A stretch of DNA of 64,000 bases from Lachnospiraceae bacterium C1.1 (GTDB lineage: Bacteria; Bacillota; Clostridia; Lachnospirales; Lachnospiraceae). Positions within the stretch are counted from its first letter, which is position 1. Every line of letters starts with the position of its first letter. A program made the translations under genes and the position numbers. Location of the stretch: positions 372,001 through 436,000 of the forward strand of contig JAUISW010000001.1 of the NCBI GenBank assembly GCA_030434875.1, read 5' to 3'. The notes beneath the pieces were generated by a model. It was not told the origin of the DNA. It was given only the letters and a program-made list of their open reading frames with translations, and searched no databases. Positions 52,011-60,957 of this stretch are shown here, in pieces.

Positions 52011-54242
52011 ATGAATCTTGACAAAGAGTTAAACCCGCAGCAGGCTGATGCAGCCAGAACACTGGAAGGACCGGTGCTTATACTGGCAGGAGCAGGCTCG
52101 GGCAAGACCAGAACTATAGTATACAGAATTGCAGAAATGCTGGAAAAGGGCATCAAACCCTGGAACATACTTGCGCTTACCTTTACCAATAAGGCAGCTA
52201 AGGAAATGAAGACAAGGGCTGAGGAAATGGCACCTGAAGATGCACATGAACTCTGGGTATCAACATTTCATTCAACCTGTTTAAGGATCATGTTTGCTCA
52301 TGCAGAAAAACTTGGCTACAGTTCCAGCTTTGAAATTGCTGACGCTGCTGATCAAAAGGCTGTAATGAGAGAGGTTTATAAGGAACTTAAGATAGATCCA
52401 AAGCTTATACCTGAAAGAAGGGCAGCAAGAGAAATATCTTCTGCAAAAGATAAGCTTATAGATGCTGAGCGCTATGAAAAGGATAATTTCGGAGATTTTT
52501 CGAAAAAGCAGTACAGTGATATTTACAAGCTTTACCAGTCAAAGCTTAGACATAATAATTCTATGGACTTTGATGATCTGATCTTAAATACGGTTAAGCT
52601 TTTTAAGGAGTATCCGGATGTACTTGAACATTATCAGGAAAAGTTCAAATACATCATGGTTGATGAGTATCAGGATACCAATGTGGCGCAGTTTGAATTT
52701 ATCAGACTGTTGGCAGATAAATATAAAAACCTCTGTGTAGTGGGTGATGACGATCAGTCCATATACAGATTCAGAGGCGCTGATATAAGGAATATCCTTG
52801 ATTTCGAAAAGAATTATCCTGAGGCAAAGGTAGTAAGACTTGAGGAAAATTACCGCTCGACCGGAAATATCCTGAATGCTGCAAATGAAGTGATCGCAAA
52901 CAATTCCGAGAGAAAAGAGAAGAGTCTCTGGACGAGTTCTGGTGCCGGAAACAAGATACATTTCCGACAGCTCGATACTTCTGCCGGAGAAGCTGCTTTT
53001 ATCGCGGATGATATAAAGAAAAAAGTAGAAGAAGGCAGAAGCTTAAATGATTTTGCCATACTTGTAAGAACAAACATCCAGAGTAAGGAATTTGAGGATG
53101 CTTTCAGGATCAGACGTATTGATTATGAGATCGTCAAGGGATTAAGATTCTGGGATACCAAGGTCATAAAGGATATCAGTGCTTACCTTCTGACTGTCGC
53201 AGGCGGTTCAAATGATATGAGAACAAACCGCATCGTAAATCTGCCAAAACGTGGTATCGGTGCGGCGAGTCTTAATAAGGTGGCAGATTATGCCGCCGAA
53301 AACAATATGTCGCTTTTTGATGCATGCTGTGAAGCGGAGAAGGTAAACGGTGTTTCAGCAAAGGCACTGGCAGGACTTAAAGAATTTACGGAATCAATCT
53401 TAAATATAAGGAAAGATGCCGCAAATATGAAACTTTCCGAGACAGTTGACAGGATCATATCAGACTGCGGATATCATGACTATATGATGTCAGAGGCTGA
53501 ATCAACAGAAAAGTTTGTCGAGATGAAGGAATATATATCAAGACTTAAAGAGGCTCTTGATCTATATGAAGAGGAAACTGACGAGCCTGACCTTATTGAT
53601 TTCATGCGTCAGAATGGTGTTGAAGGAAATAATGTTGATAAGCTTACAAATGAGACCTCCGGCGAGAGGGTCAGAGTGATGACCATGCATAATGCAAAGG
53701 GACTTGAGTTCCCTGACGTATATGTGGCAGGCATGGAGCAGGGACTTTTCCCTGGATATATCGCAATGACCAGTGATGATCCTACGGATCTCGAGGAAGA
53801 AAGAAGACTTTGCTATGTTGCGATAACAAGGGCAAAGGAGAATCTTACACTCACATGCTCCAGGCAGAGAATGGTAAATGGCGAGAAACGTTATTATATA
53901 CCATCGCAGTTCACTAAGGAAATATCCGAAGAACTCATGGATATGAATGTTATTCCTAAGAAAAAGGAAAAGAAGGAAAGAGTTGTTCCGATCACCAGAC
54001 AGCTTGCGGCAGCGGCCTTCAAGGAAAAACCTGCAGCATTTTCTTCTGCATTCTCAGGCAAGAAGGGAGACAGATCCTCCCTCGGATATGATGTCGGTGA
54101 CAGAGTCCGTCATTTTAAACAGGGCGAGGGAACCGTTGAAAAAATAGTAGATGGCGGAAAAGACTTCGAAGTTACCGTAAACTTCGATAAAGTCGGCGTT
54201 AAGAAAATGTTCGCCGGGTTTGCAAAGCTCAAGAAAATTTGA
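52011..54242 (+). CDS. pcrA: ATP-dependent DNA helicase PcrA/UvrD
   Basis: 743 residues, full length. SF1A motifs: LAGAGSGKT (I), LTFTNKAAKEM (Ia), VDEYQDTN (II), GDDDQSIYRFRGAD (III), MTMHNAKGLEFP (V) and RRLCYVAITRAKENL (VI). The C-terminal region after ~residue 640 contains a PcrA-type tail ending in VGVKKMFAGFAKLKKI, a Tudor-like RNA-polymerase-binding segment. A 3'-5' helicase for repair and clearing of transcription-replication conflicts. Promoter elements upstream are weak. Confidence 0.96.
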   Translation: MNLDKELNPQQADAARTLEGPVLILAGAGSGKTRTIVYRIAEMLEKGIKPWNILALTFTNKAAKEMKTRAEEMAPEDAHELWVSTFHSTCLRIMFAHAEKLGYSSSFEIADAADQKAVMREVYKELKIDPKLIPERRAAREISSAKDKLIDAERYEKDNFGDFSKKQYSDIYKLYQSKLRHNNSMDFDDLILNTVKLFKEYPDVLEHYQEKFKYIMVDEYQDTNVAQFEFIRLLADKYKNLCVVGDDDQSIYRFRGADIRNILDFEKNYPEAKVVRLEENYRSTGNILNAANEVIANNSERKEKSLWTSSGAGNKIHFRQLDTSAGEAAFIADDIKKKVEEGRSLNDFAILVRTNIQSKEFEDAFRIRRIDYEIVKGLRFWDTKVIKDISAYLLTVAGGSNDMRTNRIVNLPKRGIGAASLNKVADYAAENNMSLFDACCEAEKVNGVSAKALAGLKEFTESILNIRKDAANMKLSETVDRIISDCGYHDYMMSEAESTEKFVEMKEYISRLKEALDLYEEETDEPDLIDFMRQNGVEGNNVDKLTNETSGERVRVMTMHNAKGLEFPDVYVAGMEQGLFPGYIAMTSDDPTDLEEERRLCYVAITRAKENLTLTCSRQRMVNGEKRYYIPSQFTKEISEELMDMNVIPKKKEKKERVVPITRQLAAAAFKEKPAAFSSAFSGKKGDRSSLGYDVGDRVRHFKQGEGTVEKIVDGGKDFEVTVNFDKVGVKKMFAGFAKLKKI

Positions 54243-54303
54243 TATAATTATAACGATTTCAGGATTTTTATACAAATTTTGAATAGAATTGGAGGAATAA
54301 ACT

Positions 54304-54525
54304 ATGAGAGATTCAAGAGAAAGAGATCCGATTGTTGTTATCCTTACTATTATCGGTGCTGTAGCAGCCGTAGCAGCAATAGCATTTGCTGTATATAAGT
54401 ATTTTACACCGAATTATTTCGATGACTACGATGATGATTATGATGATAGATTTGATGATGACTTCTTCGATGATGAAGATGACGCAGACGACGGAAAGGC
54501 TGAAAGCGCTAAAGCAAATTCATGA
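54304..54525 (+). CDS. Small membrane protein with Asp-rich tail
   Basis: 73 residues: a charged N terminus (MRDSRERDP), one membrane span (~10-32) and an extremely acidic tail in which Asp and Phe/Tyr dominate (~38-62). A GGAGGAA site precedes the ATG. Its stop overlaps the start of the methyltransferase gene (ATGA), so the two are translationally coupled. Function unknown; a metal-binding or charge-anchor role can be imagined but is not shown. Confidence 0.75.
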   Translation: MRDSRERDPIVVILTIIGAVAAVAAIAFAVYKYFTPNYFDDYDDDYDDRFDDDFFDDEDDADDGKAESAKANS

Positions 54526-56186
54526 AAAGAAAGACCATTATAAGAGGAAAAGTTGTAGATTTATTATTTCCAAATAAAGGAATCGTCGAAACTCCGGAAG
54601 GTAACGCCCATGTAAAGGGCGTTATCCCGGGTCAGACGATTTCTTTTGTTGTAAAGAGAAATCGACCGGAATACGCAGAGGGCAGACTGCAGGAGATCAT
54701 AGAAAGATCGGAACTGGAAACAGCAGATCCCTGCCCGCATTTTGAAAAATGCGGCGGATGTTCATATCAGACACTGCCTTACGAAACACAGACAAAGATC
54801 AAATCAGAGCAGGTTAAAAAGCTTTTAAGCGGAGTTTTTGACCGTTTTGAAAATTCAGCAGATGAAAACTGGTTCGAGGGGATAATCAAAAGCCCAAAGG
54901 AAAGCGAATACAGAAATAAAATGGAATTTTCCTTTGGAAATGAAGTTATTGACGGTCCGCTCGAACTCGGCATGCATAAGGCAGGCAGATTCAATGACGT
55001 GATATCGGTTGAAAACTGCCGTATCGTGGATGAGGATTTCCGATCGATCCTTTCCGAAACACTTGAGTTTTTCAAAAGCAGAAATATCCCATTTTACAGA
55101 AGATCTAACGGAGAGGGTTATTTAAGGCATCTTCTTGTAAGAAAGGGTACAAATACCGGCGAGATCATAGTCGATATTGTAACATCATCGGCCATTGATT
55201 TTGATTTTACGGAATATGTTGATCTTCTTAAAGGACTCGATTTTAAGGGAGAACTGGTAGGAGTACTTCATACCACCGGAGACAGCACCGGAGATGCAGT
55301 GGATGGTTCGGATACCGAGCTTTTATGGGGAAGAGACTATTTTTATGACGAGCTCTTAGGGCTTAGATTCAAAATAACCCCGTTTTCTTTTTTCCAGACC
55401 AATACCTTAGGAGCCGAGCTTTTATATAAAAAAGCAAGAGAATATGCTCTTTCCGGTGAAGATGGAGCAGAAAAAGGCATAATATTCGATCTTTACAGCG
55501 GAACGGGTACTATTGCACAGATGATGGCAGCGGTAGCAAAAAAAGTTGTGGGAGTCGAAATAGTAGAGGAAGCTGTGGAGGCTGCAAAGGTAAATGCAGA
55601 GCTCAATAAGCTCGAGAACACCGAATTTATAGCCGGAGATGTCCTCAAATGCCTTGATGAGGTAGAAGAAAAGCCTGATCTCATAATAATGGATCCGCCC
55701 CGCGCCGGCGCAGCACCTAAGGCACTGGAAAAAATCCTCGCATACGGAGTAGAGAGGATCGTATATATATCCTGCAAGGCAAGCTCACTTGCCTTTGACC
55801 TTGAGGCGATCCTGAATGCCGGATACAGGGTAAAGAAGGTATGCTGCGTAGATATGTTCCCATCAACCTCAGGGGTGGAGACGGTTGTTCTTTTGTCCCA
55901 ACAAAGACCAGATGATCATATTGAGATAGAGATTAATCTGGATGAGATTGATGCTACAAGTGCTGAGTCGAAGGCTACATACAAAGAAATTGAAGAATGG
56001 GTTCAGGAACACTACGGATTTCATGTAACAAACCTAAATATAGCGCAGGTTAAACAGAAGCATGGGATTATAGAGCGTGAGAATTATAATAAGCCAAAAT
56101 CAGAGAATAGCAGACAGCCGGGATGTCCGAAAGAAAAGGTTAAGGCTATAGAGGATGCTATGAGGCATTTTCAGATGATTAAGTAA
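54522..56186 (+). CDS. rlmD: RlmD/RlmCD-type 23S rRNA (uracil-C5)-methyltransferase with C-terminal extension
   Basis: 554 residues. An N-terminal TRAM OB-fold (~4-58) is followed by the 4Fe-4S site CPHFEKCGGC (~66-75) with a further Cys in VENCRIVD, the SAM motif FDLYSGTGTIAQ, DPPRAGAAPKAL and the catalytic Cys in YISCKASSL. It methylates C5 of uracil in 23S rRNA (U1939 and/or U747 numbering of E. coli). After the normal end (~455) it has about 95 extra residues, with VQEHYGFHVTNLNIAQVKQ and YNKPKSE, a module I recall as recurrent in gut anaerobes without assigned function. The start overlaps the upstream stop by four bases. Confidence 0.92.
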   Translation: MKRKTIIRGKVVDLLFPNKGIVETPEGNAHVKGVIPGQTISFVVKRNRPEYAEGRLQEIIERSELETADPCPHFEKCGGCSYQTLPYETQTKIKSEQVKKLLSGVFDRFENSADENWFEGIIKSPKESEYRNKMEFSFGNEVIDGPLELGMHKAGRFNDVISVENCRIVDEDFRSILSETLEFFKSRNIPFYRRSNGEGYLRHLLVRKGTNTGEIIVDIVTSSAIDFDFTEYVDLLKGLDFKGELVGVLHTTGDSTGDAVDGSDTELLWGRDYFYDELLGLRFKITPFSFFQTNTLGAELLYKKAREYALSGEDGAEKGIIFDLYSGTGTIAQMMAAVAKKVVGVEIVEEAVEAAKVNAELNKLENTEFIAGDVLKCLDEVEEKPDLIIMDPPRAGAAPKALEKILAYGVERIVYISCKASSLAFDLEAILNAGYRVKKVCCVDMFPSTSGVETVVLLSQQRPDDHIEIEINLDEIDATSAESKATYKEIEEWVQEHYGFHVTNLNIAQVKQKHGIIERENYNKPKSENSRQPGCPKEKVKAIEDAMRHFQMIK

Positions 56187-56301
56187 AAGATAAGATATTA
56201 ATTTGATGAAAGAGATACCGGTCAAAGAAAGCACAAAATGTCGGGATTTATTTTCATGGAATGATATACTTGCATTACAGTGAGCGAAGGGAGTGAAAAA
56301 G

Positions 56302-57141
56302 ATGCAAGGAAAGATTGAGGGAATTCAGGAATCAATCGATTTCATTGAAAAGAATCTGACGAGGGAATTGGATATTGAAGATATTGCAAGTATTGCTGCT
56401 CTTTCACCATCCTATTATCAGCGCATATTTGGCGCTTTGTGCGGAATGACTGTCGGTGAATATATTCGTGCACGAAGGATGTCTTTAGCTGCGCAGGATC
56501 TTAGTAGAGAAGATGTGAAAGTAATCGATATAGCTAACAGATATTGTTATGATTCACCGGATAGTTTTGCAAAGACTTTCCAAAAATTTCATGGAATTAC
56601 TCCATCTCAGGCACGGGAAACGGGGGCATCTCTAAAATCTTTTGCTCCACTCCATATCAAGATTACGATGGAAGGTGGAACTATGTTAGATTATCGAATT
56701 GTTGAGAAGAGCTCTTTTACTATTTTTGGCATTAAGAGACGTTTCAATTCTGATACAAGTTATCAGGATATACCAAAGTTCTGGGATGAATATAAAGAAA
56801 TGGGAGCGAATCGTCCAGTTAAAGGAACATTTGGAATTTGCGTTGATGTTGGTGGAAAAGATTCAGACTATTGGATTGCTGATTTATATGAACCTGGGAA
56901 TGACATTCCTGAAGAATGTGAAGCTTATCAGATTCCTGAAAGTATTTGGGCGCAATTTGTTTGCAATGGACAATCAACGGACGATTTGCAGAATCTTAAT
57001 ACAAGAATTTGGTCTGAATGGTTACCATCTTTAAAAGGATATGAGTTGGCAGGGAAATATAATATTGAAGTATATAGTTCATCTACTGATAACCCCAAAG
57101 ATAAGGAAACCTATATCTGGATTCCGTTAAGAAAAATTTAA
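56302..57141 (+). CDS. AraC-family regulator with GyrI-like ligand-binding domain
   Basis: 279 residues from the ATG at 56302, 8 bases behind GGGAG. The N-terminal AraC double helix-turn-helix is IQESIDFIEKNLTRELDIED to SPSQARETG (~5-105), with a GyrI-like/Bacterial transcription activator effector-binding domain after MLDYRIVEKSSFTIFGI. This Rob/SoxS-like N-terminal DNA-binding order is typical of small-molecule-responsive activators, often of drug or stress genes. It precedes a reductase and a nitroreductase remnant and may regulate them. Base composition is more AT-rich than pcrA-rlmD, suggesting the accessory island starts here. Confidence 0.88.
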   Translation: MQGKIEGIQESIDFIEKNLTRELDIEDIASIAALSPSYYQRIFGALCGMTVGEYIRARRMSLAAQDLSREDVKVIDIANRYCYDSPDSFAKTFQKFHGITPSQARETGASLKSFAPLHIKITMEGGTMLDYRIVEKSSFTIFGIKRRFNSDTSYQDIPKFWDEYKEMGANRPVKGTFGICVDVGGKDSDYWIADLYEPGNDIPEECEAYQIPESIWAQFVCNGQSTDDLQNLNTRIWSEWLPSLKGYELAGKYNIEVYSSSTDNPKDKETYIWIPLRKI

Positions 57142-57161
57142 GAGAAAGGGGAATTAGTAGA

Positions 57162-57842
57162 ATGGACAGACCAATCACAACATTATTTATGCTGATGTCA
57201 GTTGATGGCAAAATTAGCACTGGGGCATCAGATGAACTGGATGTAGACCGGGATTTTCCTGGAATTGATGGATTAAAAGAAGGGCTTCATCAATACTATG
57301 AGATAGAACAGACAACTGATTTATGGTCGCTAAACACAGGAAGGGTTCAAGCAAAGCTTGGTGTTAATCATAAACCAATGCCATCAAAAACTTCAGTATC
57401 CTTTGTTCTTATTGATAACTCACATTTGACAGAACATGGAATAAAGTATTTTTGTGAGCTATCTAAGCAATTCGTTTTGATAACCACTAATAAGAATCAT
57501 CCAGCATTTAAGGTTGAGGCTGAAAATCTGGGAATTATTTTTCAAGAGGAATTCATACTTGAAAAGGCTCTTGAAGAATTGAAGAATCAATATGGCTGTG
57601 AAAGAATTACTATTCAAAGTGGTGGAACCATGAATGGCATTTTTTTACGAAATAAGTTGTTTGATTATGTTGATATCGTTGTTGCACCAGTTCTTGTGGG
57701 AGGAAAGGATACCTCAACATTGATTGATGGGGAATCAATAACGTCAGTTGATGAGTTAAATAAGCTCGGTGTTATGAAACTTATAGATTGTGAAAAACTG
57801 GAAGACTCATATATAAGGCTAAAATACAAAATAACTAGATGA
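57162..57842 (+). CDS. RibD C-terminal domain reductase (DHFR-like fold)
   Basis: 226 residues. PITTLFMLMSVDGKISTGAS opens a RibD_C/DHFR-like fold, with the NAD(P)H-binding ITIQSGGTMNGIFLRNKL and VAPVLVGGKDTSTLIDG. The domain in RibD reduces the pyrimidine riboflavin precursor, but standalone versions are often of unknown substrate and frequently lie beside regulators. It follows the AraC-like gene by 20 bases with a GGGGAA site. A riboflavin role is not supported, as no other rib gene is near. Confidence 0.85.
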   Translation: MDRPITTLFMLMSVDGKISTGASDELDVDRDFPGIDGLKEGLHQYYEIEQTTDLWSLNTGRVQAKLGVNHKPMPSKTSVSFVLIDNSHLTEHGIKYFCELSKQFVLITTNKNHPAFKVEAENLGIIFQEEFILEKALEELKNQYGCERITIQSGGTMNGIFLRNKLFDYVDIVVAPVLVGGKDTSTLIDGESITSVDELNKLGVMKLIDCEKLEDSYIRLKYKITR

Positions 57843-57852
57843 TGGAGGCATG

Positions 57853-58047
57853 ATGGATAGTATTATTGAAAGGCGAAGCATTAGAAAATATAAGGCACAG
57901 GAAATATCTAAAGAACAGATAACAAAAATCATTGAAGCTGCAATCAAAGCACCTTCGGCAAAGAATAGGCAGCCATGGAAATATCTTATATACTCTGATA
58001 AAGCAAAAAAGCAACTTTTGGATGTAGATGTTATGGTATGGCGATAA
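57853..58047 (+). pseudogene. Nitroreductase, N-terminal fragment
   Basis: About 60 residues match the start of FMN-dependent nitroreductases: SIIERRSIRKYKAQEISKEQ and AAIKAPSAKNRQPWKYLIYS, which hold FMN-phosphate contacts (RRSIRKY, PSAKNRQPW). The family needs 170-200 residues; here the frame loses similarity after KKQLLDV and stops at 58047, so this is a truncated relic. It follows the RibD-C gene by a few bases and was probably part of the same operon before a deletion. The break may mark the left edge of the mobilizable element. Confidence 0.8.
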
Positions 58048-58094
58048 AAGTCTGATTATAGAGTTTCTGCACATGTCTTTCCATTACTTTTTAT

Positions 58095-58138
58095 AATAAT
58101 ACAATCCTAGATAATCTCTTGGATTGTATTATTTTTTC
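58095..58138. terminator. Intrinsic terminator between the nitroreductase relic and the XRE gene
   Basis: AATAATACAATCC pairs fully with GGATTGTATTATT around a 13-base loop, followed by T6 on the plus strand. It also overlaps the end of the minus-strand XRE gene. Confidence 0.82.
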
Positions 58139-58941
58139 TTTTTACCACGTCCATTTCCTTTTACAGGTTTACAAAGATATGAGTAACGCTGCAGAATATC
58201 GGTGAAGGTTTTAAACTCATAGGGATCCATCTTGGTAAAGTTTATTTTGAAAAGTTTGCTGTACATTATCATCTGAGCTTGCGTTGCATTATCGGCAGTC
58301 TTTAGCTCTTCAAATGAGTCGAGTATATCGTAAACAGGAGTAGTTACATCACCGGTCTCTGAATCTTTAACATGTGAATCTCTTAAATCTTTTGCGATTT
58401 TTACGATATCATTTCCAAGAAGGTTGTTAAAGTAATTATCTTCTGAAATAGAAGCTGTCTCTAAAGTTTTCATGTAGTGATCTTCATTAGAGACACCCTT
58501 GGTTTGGAGACGGACTCTTGTCTGCTCAATCAGTTTGTTGATGTTCCTAAATTGCATTCCGGCAAGATTATCAACATAGATTTCCATGTCTGTGAGAAAA
58601 TTGGTGAACTCAGGATGCTTTATCATTTCGCAAATTAGGCGAGCATTCAGCTTGCCGCTTTTTAATATCTCTACAGTTTCATCATCTAATTCTAAGTCAT
58701 CAACTGGGAATCTGTGTTGCTCGCGGTTCTCGGTTAGTCCTAACAAATAATCAGATGTTACTCCATAAAAATTTGCAAGGGTGACAATAGCCTTGTGTGT
58801 AATTTCTTTGTAATCATCAGTTTCATAATTTCCCAGAGATGCTCTGGAGATTCCGGTCTGTTCTGCCAGTTCTTGCAGTGACAGACCTTTTTCTATTCGT
58901 AAGTCTTTTAACTTTTCCTGGATTGATAACTTGCACTTCAA
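58129..58941 (-). CDS. XRE-family transcriptional regulator
   Basis: 270 residues. The N-terminal Cro/C1-type helix-turn-helix is LKDLRIEKGLSLQELAEQTG with SRASLGNYE (~residues 11-40). The long C-terminal part is helical and unrecognised, ending in a Lys-rich tail. Such regulators are commonly carried by integrative elements. It is divergent from mobC with a 214-base gap between them holding the promoters of both. Confidence 0.85.
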   Translation of the reverse strand: MKCKLSIQEKLKDLRIEKGLSLQELAEQTGISRASLGNYETDDYKEITHKAIVTLANFYGVTSDYLLGLTENREQHRFPVDDLELDDETVEILKSGKLNARLICEMIKHPEFTNFLTDMEIYVDNLAGMQFRNINKLIEQTRVRLQTKGVSNEDHYMKTLETASISEDNYFNNLLGNDIVKIAKDLRDSHVKDSETGDVTTPVYDILDSFEELKTADNATQAQMIMYSKLFKINFTKMDPYEFKTFTDILQRYSYLCKPVKGNGRGKKKK

Positions 58942-59155
58942 TGTTCTATTTCCACCAATACGCTTCTTATTTTCCTTTCATATGTCAATCATAGCAGAAA
59001 GTACATTTGCTATAAAAGGTGAATTCCATAATCGTAGAAATTTTTGTATTAAGAATATTTTTCCTACCTCTTGGATATACGGAGTTTGGTTTCTAAATCT
59101 TGGATAATTAGCTCATGAACAAAGACTACAAATCACGAGAGGAGGTGAAAAGCAA

Positions 59156-59506
59156 ATGTTGTTAAATCAGGGATACGTTCCATGTGACAAACAAATTAAT
59201 ATCAAGATTCCGGAAGATCAATTACAGATGATTCATGACAGGATGAAGCAGATAGGAGTCAAAAACATGAGTGCCTATATCAGGAAGATGGCAGTCGATG
59301 GGTATTACATTCACATTGATTTCAGCGAGTTATTAGAAATCATCAAACTCATGAAAATTGACAGTAATAATATCAACCAGATTGCAAAAGTCGCCAATGC
59401 ATGTGGCGCCGTAGATAGCAAAACTATTTCTGATATGAAGGAGAATCATGAACGAGTTTTGAAGAAGGTAGAAAAGACTTTCAACAAATATTTGGACATT
59501 TATTGA
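59156..59506 (+). CDS. MobC-like relaxosome accessory protein
   Basis: 116 residues. The start is fixed by GAGGAGGTG. An N-terminal ribbon-helix-helix (KQINIKIPEDQLQMIHDRM, then MSAYIRKMAVDGYYI) is followed by NNINQIAKVANACG, the usual MobC signature, and a helical tail. MobC proteins bind the transfer origin and help the relaxase nick it. A relaxase gene normally follows, often overlapping, but here an oriT-like stretch and an IS element come next and no relaxase is present. The gene is thus an orphan of a decayed mobilizable element. Confidence 0.8.
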   Translation: MLLNQGYVPCDKQINIKIPEDQLQMIHDRMKQIGVKNMSAYIRKMAVDGYYIHIDFSELLEIIKLMKIDSNNINQIAKVANACGAVDSKTISDMKENHERVLKKVEKTFNKYLDIY

Positions 59507-59599
59507 TTTTGTTTTCAGCCTGCTTTGCAGGCGTAGCTTGCAAATGCAAATTGGCAATCAGGGGGATTGGGGCATACTCCCATATGCACTAACTTAAGC

Positions 59600-59628
59600 T
59601 TGGAATTCAGTTGGTGATGTGTTACAAT
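59600..59628 (+). promoter_or_regulatory. Promoter of the IS transposase
   Basis: TTGGAA at 59600-59605, 17 bases, TACAAT at 59623-59628, just inside the left terminal repeat. Confidence 0.65.
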
Positions 59629-59654
59629 ATACCCATAATGGAGGTGATGGGTAT

Positions 59655-60776
59655 ATGGATTGGGCACCAGGTATAGCTAGTATTATCAGAGAAATGCCGG
59701 AAGGCTATGAAGAGGCCTGCTTTGAGACTGGCGCTATAGTACGTAAAAGGGATATTAAGAACCCGGATGATCTTATGATGCTAGACTTGTTCCATCTTAT
59801 GACGGGATGCTCTCTTGTGGAAATAAGTACAATATCAACTTTGGCCGAAATTGGCGATATCAGTGATGTCGCTTTTATGAAACGTTTTAAGAATTGCAAC
59901 GAATGGTTCAAATGGATAATAGATAAAGTGGTATCAGAGGGTCTTATATCATATGATCTGCCTAATTCTATTGCAGGGTTTCGGGTTTTAGCCATAGATG
60001 CTTCAGATGTAGTTGAGAAAGGAAGGTCTGCAAGAACATACAGACTGCACTTTGCACTTGATATCAAGAAAATTCATGCAGCTTTGTACAATATAACGAC
60101 GAATAAAGTAGGCGAAAAGCTTTCGAACTTTTCTCTGAGCGAAGGTGATTTGGTGCTTGCAGACCGTGCTTATGGAACGGCAAACAGCATTCTCCACTGC
60201 AATAAGTGCAATGCAGATTATATTCTGCGTTTGCGTGCAAATGGCTTAAGTTTGTGCGATGAAAACGGAAATAAGATTAATCTCTATGAACATATGGCTG
60301 ATATGGAGACTGGGGATTATCATTGTTTTGCAAAAACGAAAGATAACGGTTTATTGCCTATAAGGATCTGTTTCAGGAAGAAGGATCCTGATGCTCTAAA
60401 AAAGACGCAAAAGAGGCTACATAAAAGAGAAACAAAACGACAATTTGTTATATCTGATGAAACAAAAGCATTTAATGAATACATAGTGGTAATAACCTCT
60501 CTTCCGGATTCTGTAACTACAACTGAGGTTCTGGATGCCTGCCGATATCGGTGGCAGGTTGAATTATATTTTAAGCGTTTGAAAAGCATATTGAATTATG
60601 GAGAGCTACCAAAGAAAACCGAAGAAAGCATTTTTGCATGGTTAAACGGAAAGCTGATGATTGCGCTGCTGATGGAGAAAATAATAGGCAGGGTTTCTTT
60701 TTCCCCTACAGAAGAATCATTCGAGGAGTATTTGGAGAGAGACGAAGTTTATGAAGCTCTTGCTGATGTACAATAA
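59655..60776 (+). CDS. IS4-family DDE transposase
   Basis: 373 residues from the ATG at 59655, positioned by GGAGGTG; a GTG 36 bases earlier overlaps the promoter. The DDE triad is visible as VLAIDASDV (D1), LVLADRAYG (D2) and YRWQVELYFKRLK, which is the YREK signature of IS4 elements and supplies the Glu. It would cut and paste the element whose 20-bp ends flank it. No frameshift or stop is seen. Confidence 0.93.
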   Translation: MDWAPGIASIIREMPEGYEEACFETGAIVRKRDIKNPDDLMMLDLFHLMTGCSLVEISTISTLAEIGDISDVAFMKRFKNCNEWFKWIIDKVVSEGLISYDLPNSIAGFRVLAIDASDVVEKGRSARTYRLHFALDIKKIHAALYNITTNKVGEKLSNFSLSEGDLVLADRAYGTANSILHCNKCNADYILRLRANGLSLCDENGNKINLYEHMADMETGDYHCFAKTKDNGLLPIRICFRKKDPDALKKTQKRLHKRETKRQFVISDETKAFNEYIVVITSLPDSVTTTEVLDACRYRWQVELYFKRLKSILNYGELPKKTEESIFAWLNGKLMIALLMEKIIGRVSFSPTEESFEEYLERDEVYEALADVQ

Positions 60777-60957
60777 TGAGCCATTAGGCGTGGTCTGGGA
60801 AGATGCATCGAACAGGTTAGGGGTGGAGAAACGCGTAAAGCGGCGCATGCAGATGCTTTCATCTTAAGTTAGTGCATATGGGGCATACTCCCCAACAAGC
60901 AAAATCGCATCAGGTGTACACTGATGCACTGCTTGCGAATTTTGTCTCGAATTCTAG

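Larger units (their letters stand above)
59579..60882 (+). mobile_element. IS4-family insertion sequence, complete
   Basis: About 1.3 kb with perfect 20-bp terminal inverted repeats: CCCATATGCACTAACTTAAG at 59579-59598 and its complement at 60863-60882. The flanks repeat GCATACT (59572-59578 and 60883-60889). Because the target was itself a G4-N6-C4 palindrome, the duplication could be read as 7 to 13 bp. It encodes one intact transposase, so it appears recent or active. Confidence 0.9.
59518..60927. other. oriT-like hairpin region interrupted by an IS element
   Basis: Directly behind mobC come four hairpins: GCCTGC/GCAGGC (59518-59532), TTGCA/TGCAA (59538-59549), TTGGGG-CATACT-CCCCAA (left half 59567-59581, right half 60883-60895) and GCATCAG/CTGATGC (60907-60927). 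The third is cut by the IS. Clustered inverted repeats beside mobC are what a transfer origin looks like in mobilizable elements. The nic site cannot be assigned. Confidence 0.5.
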
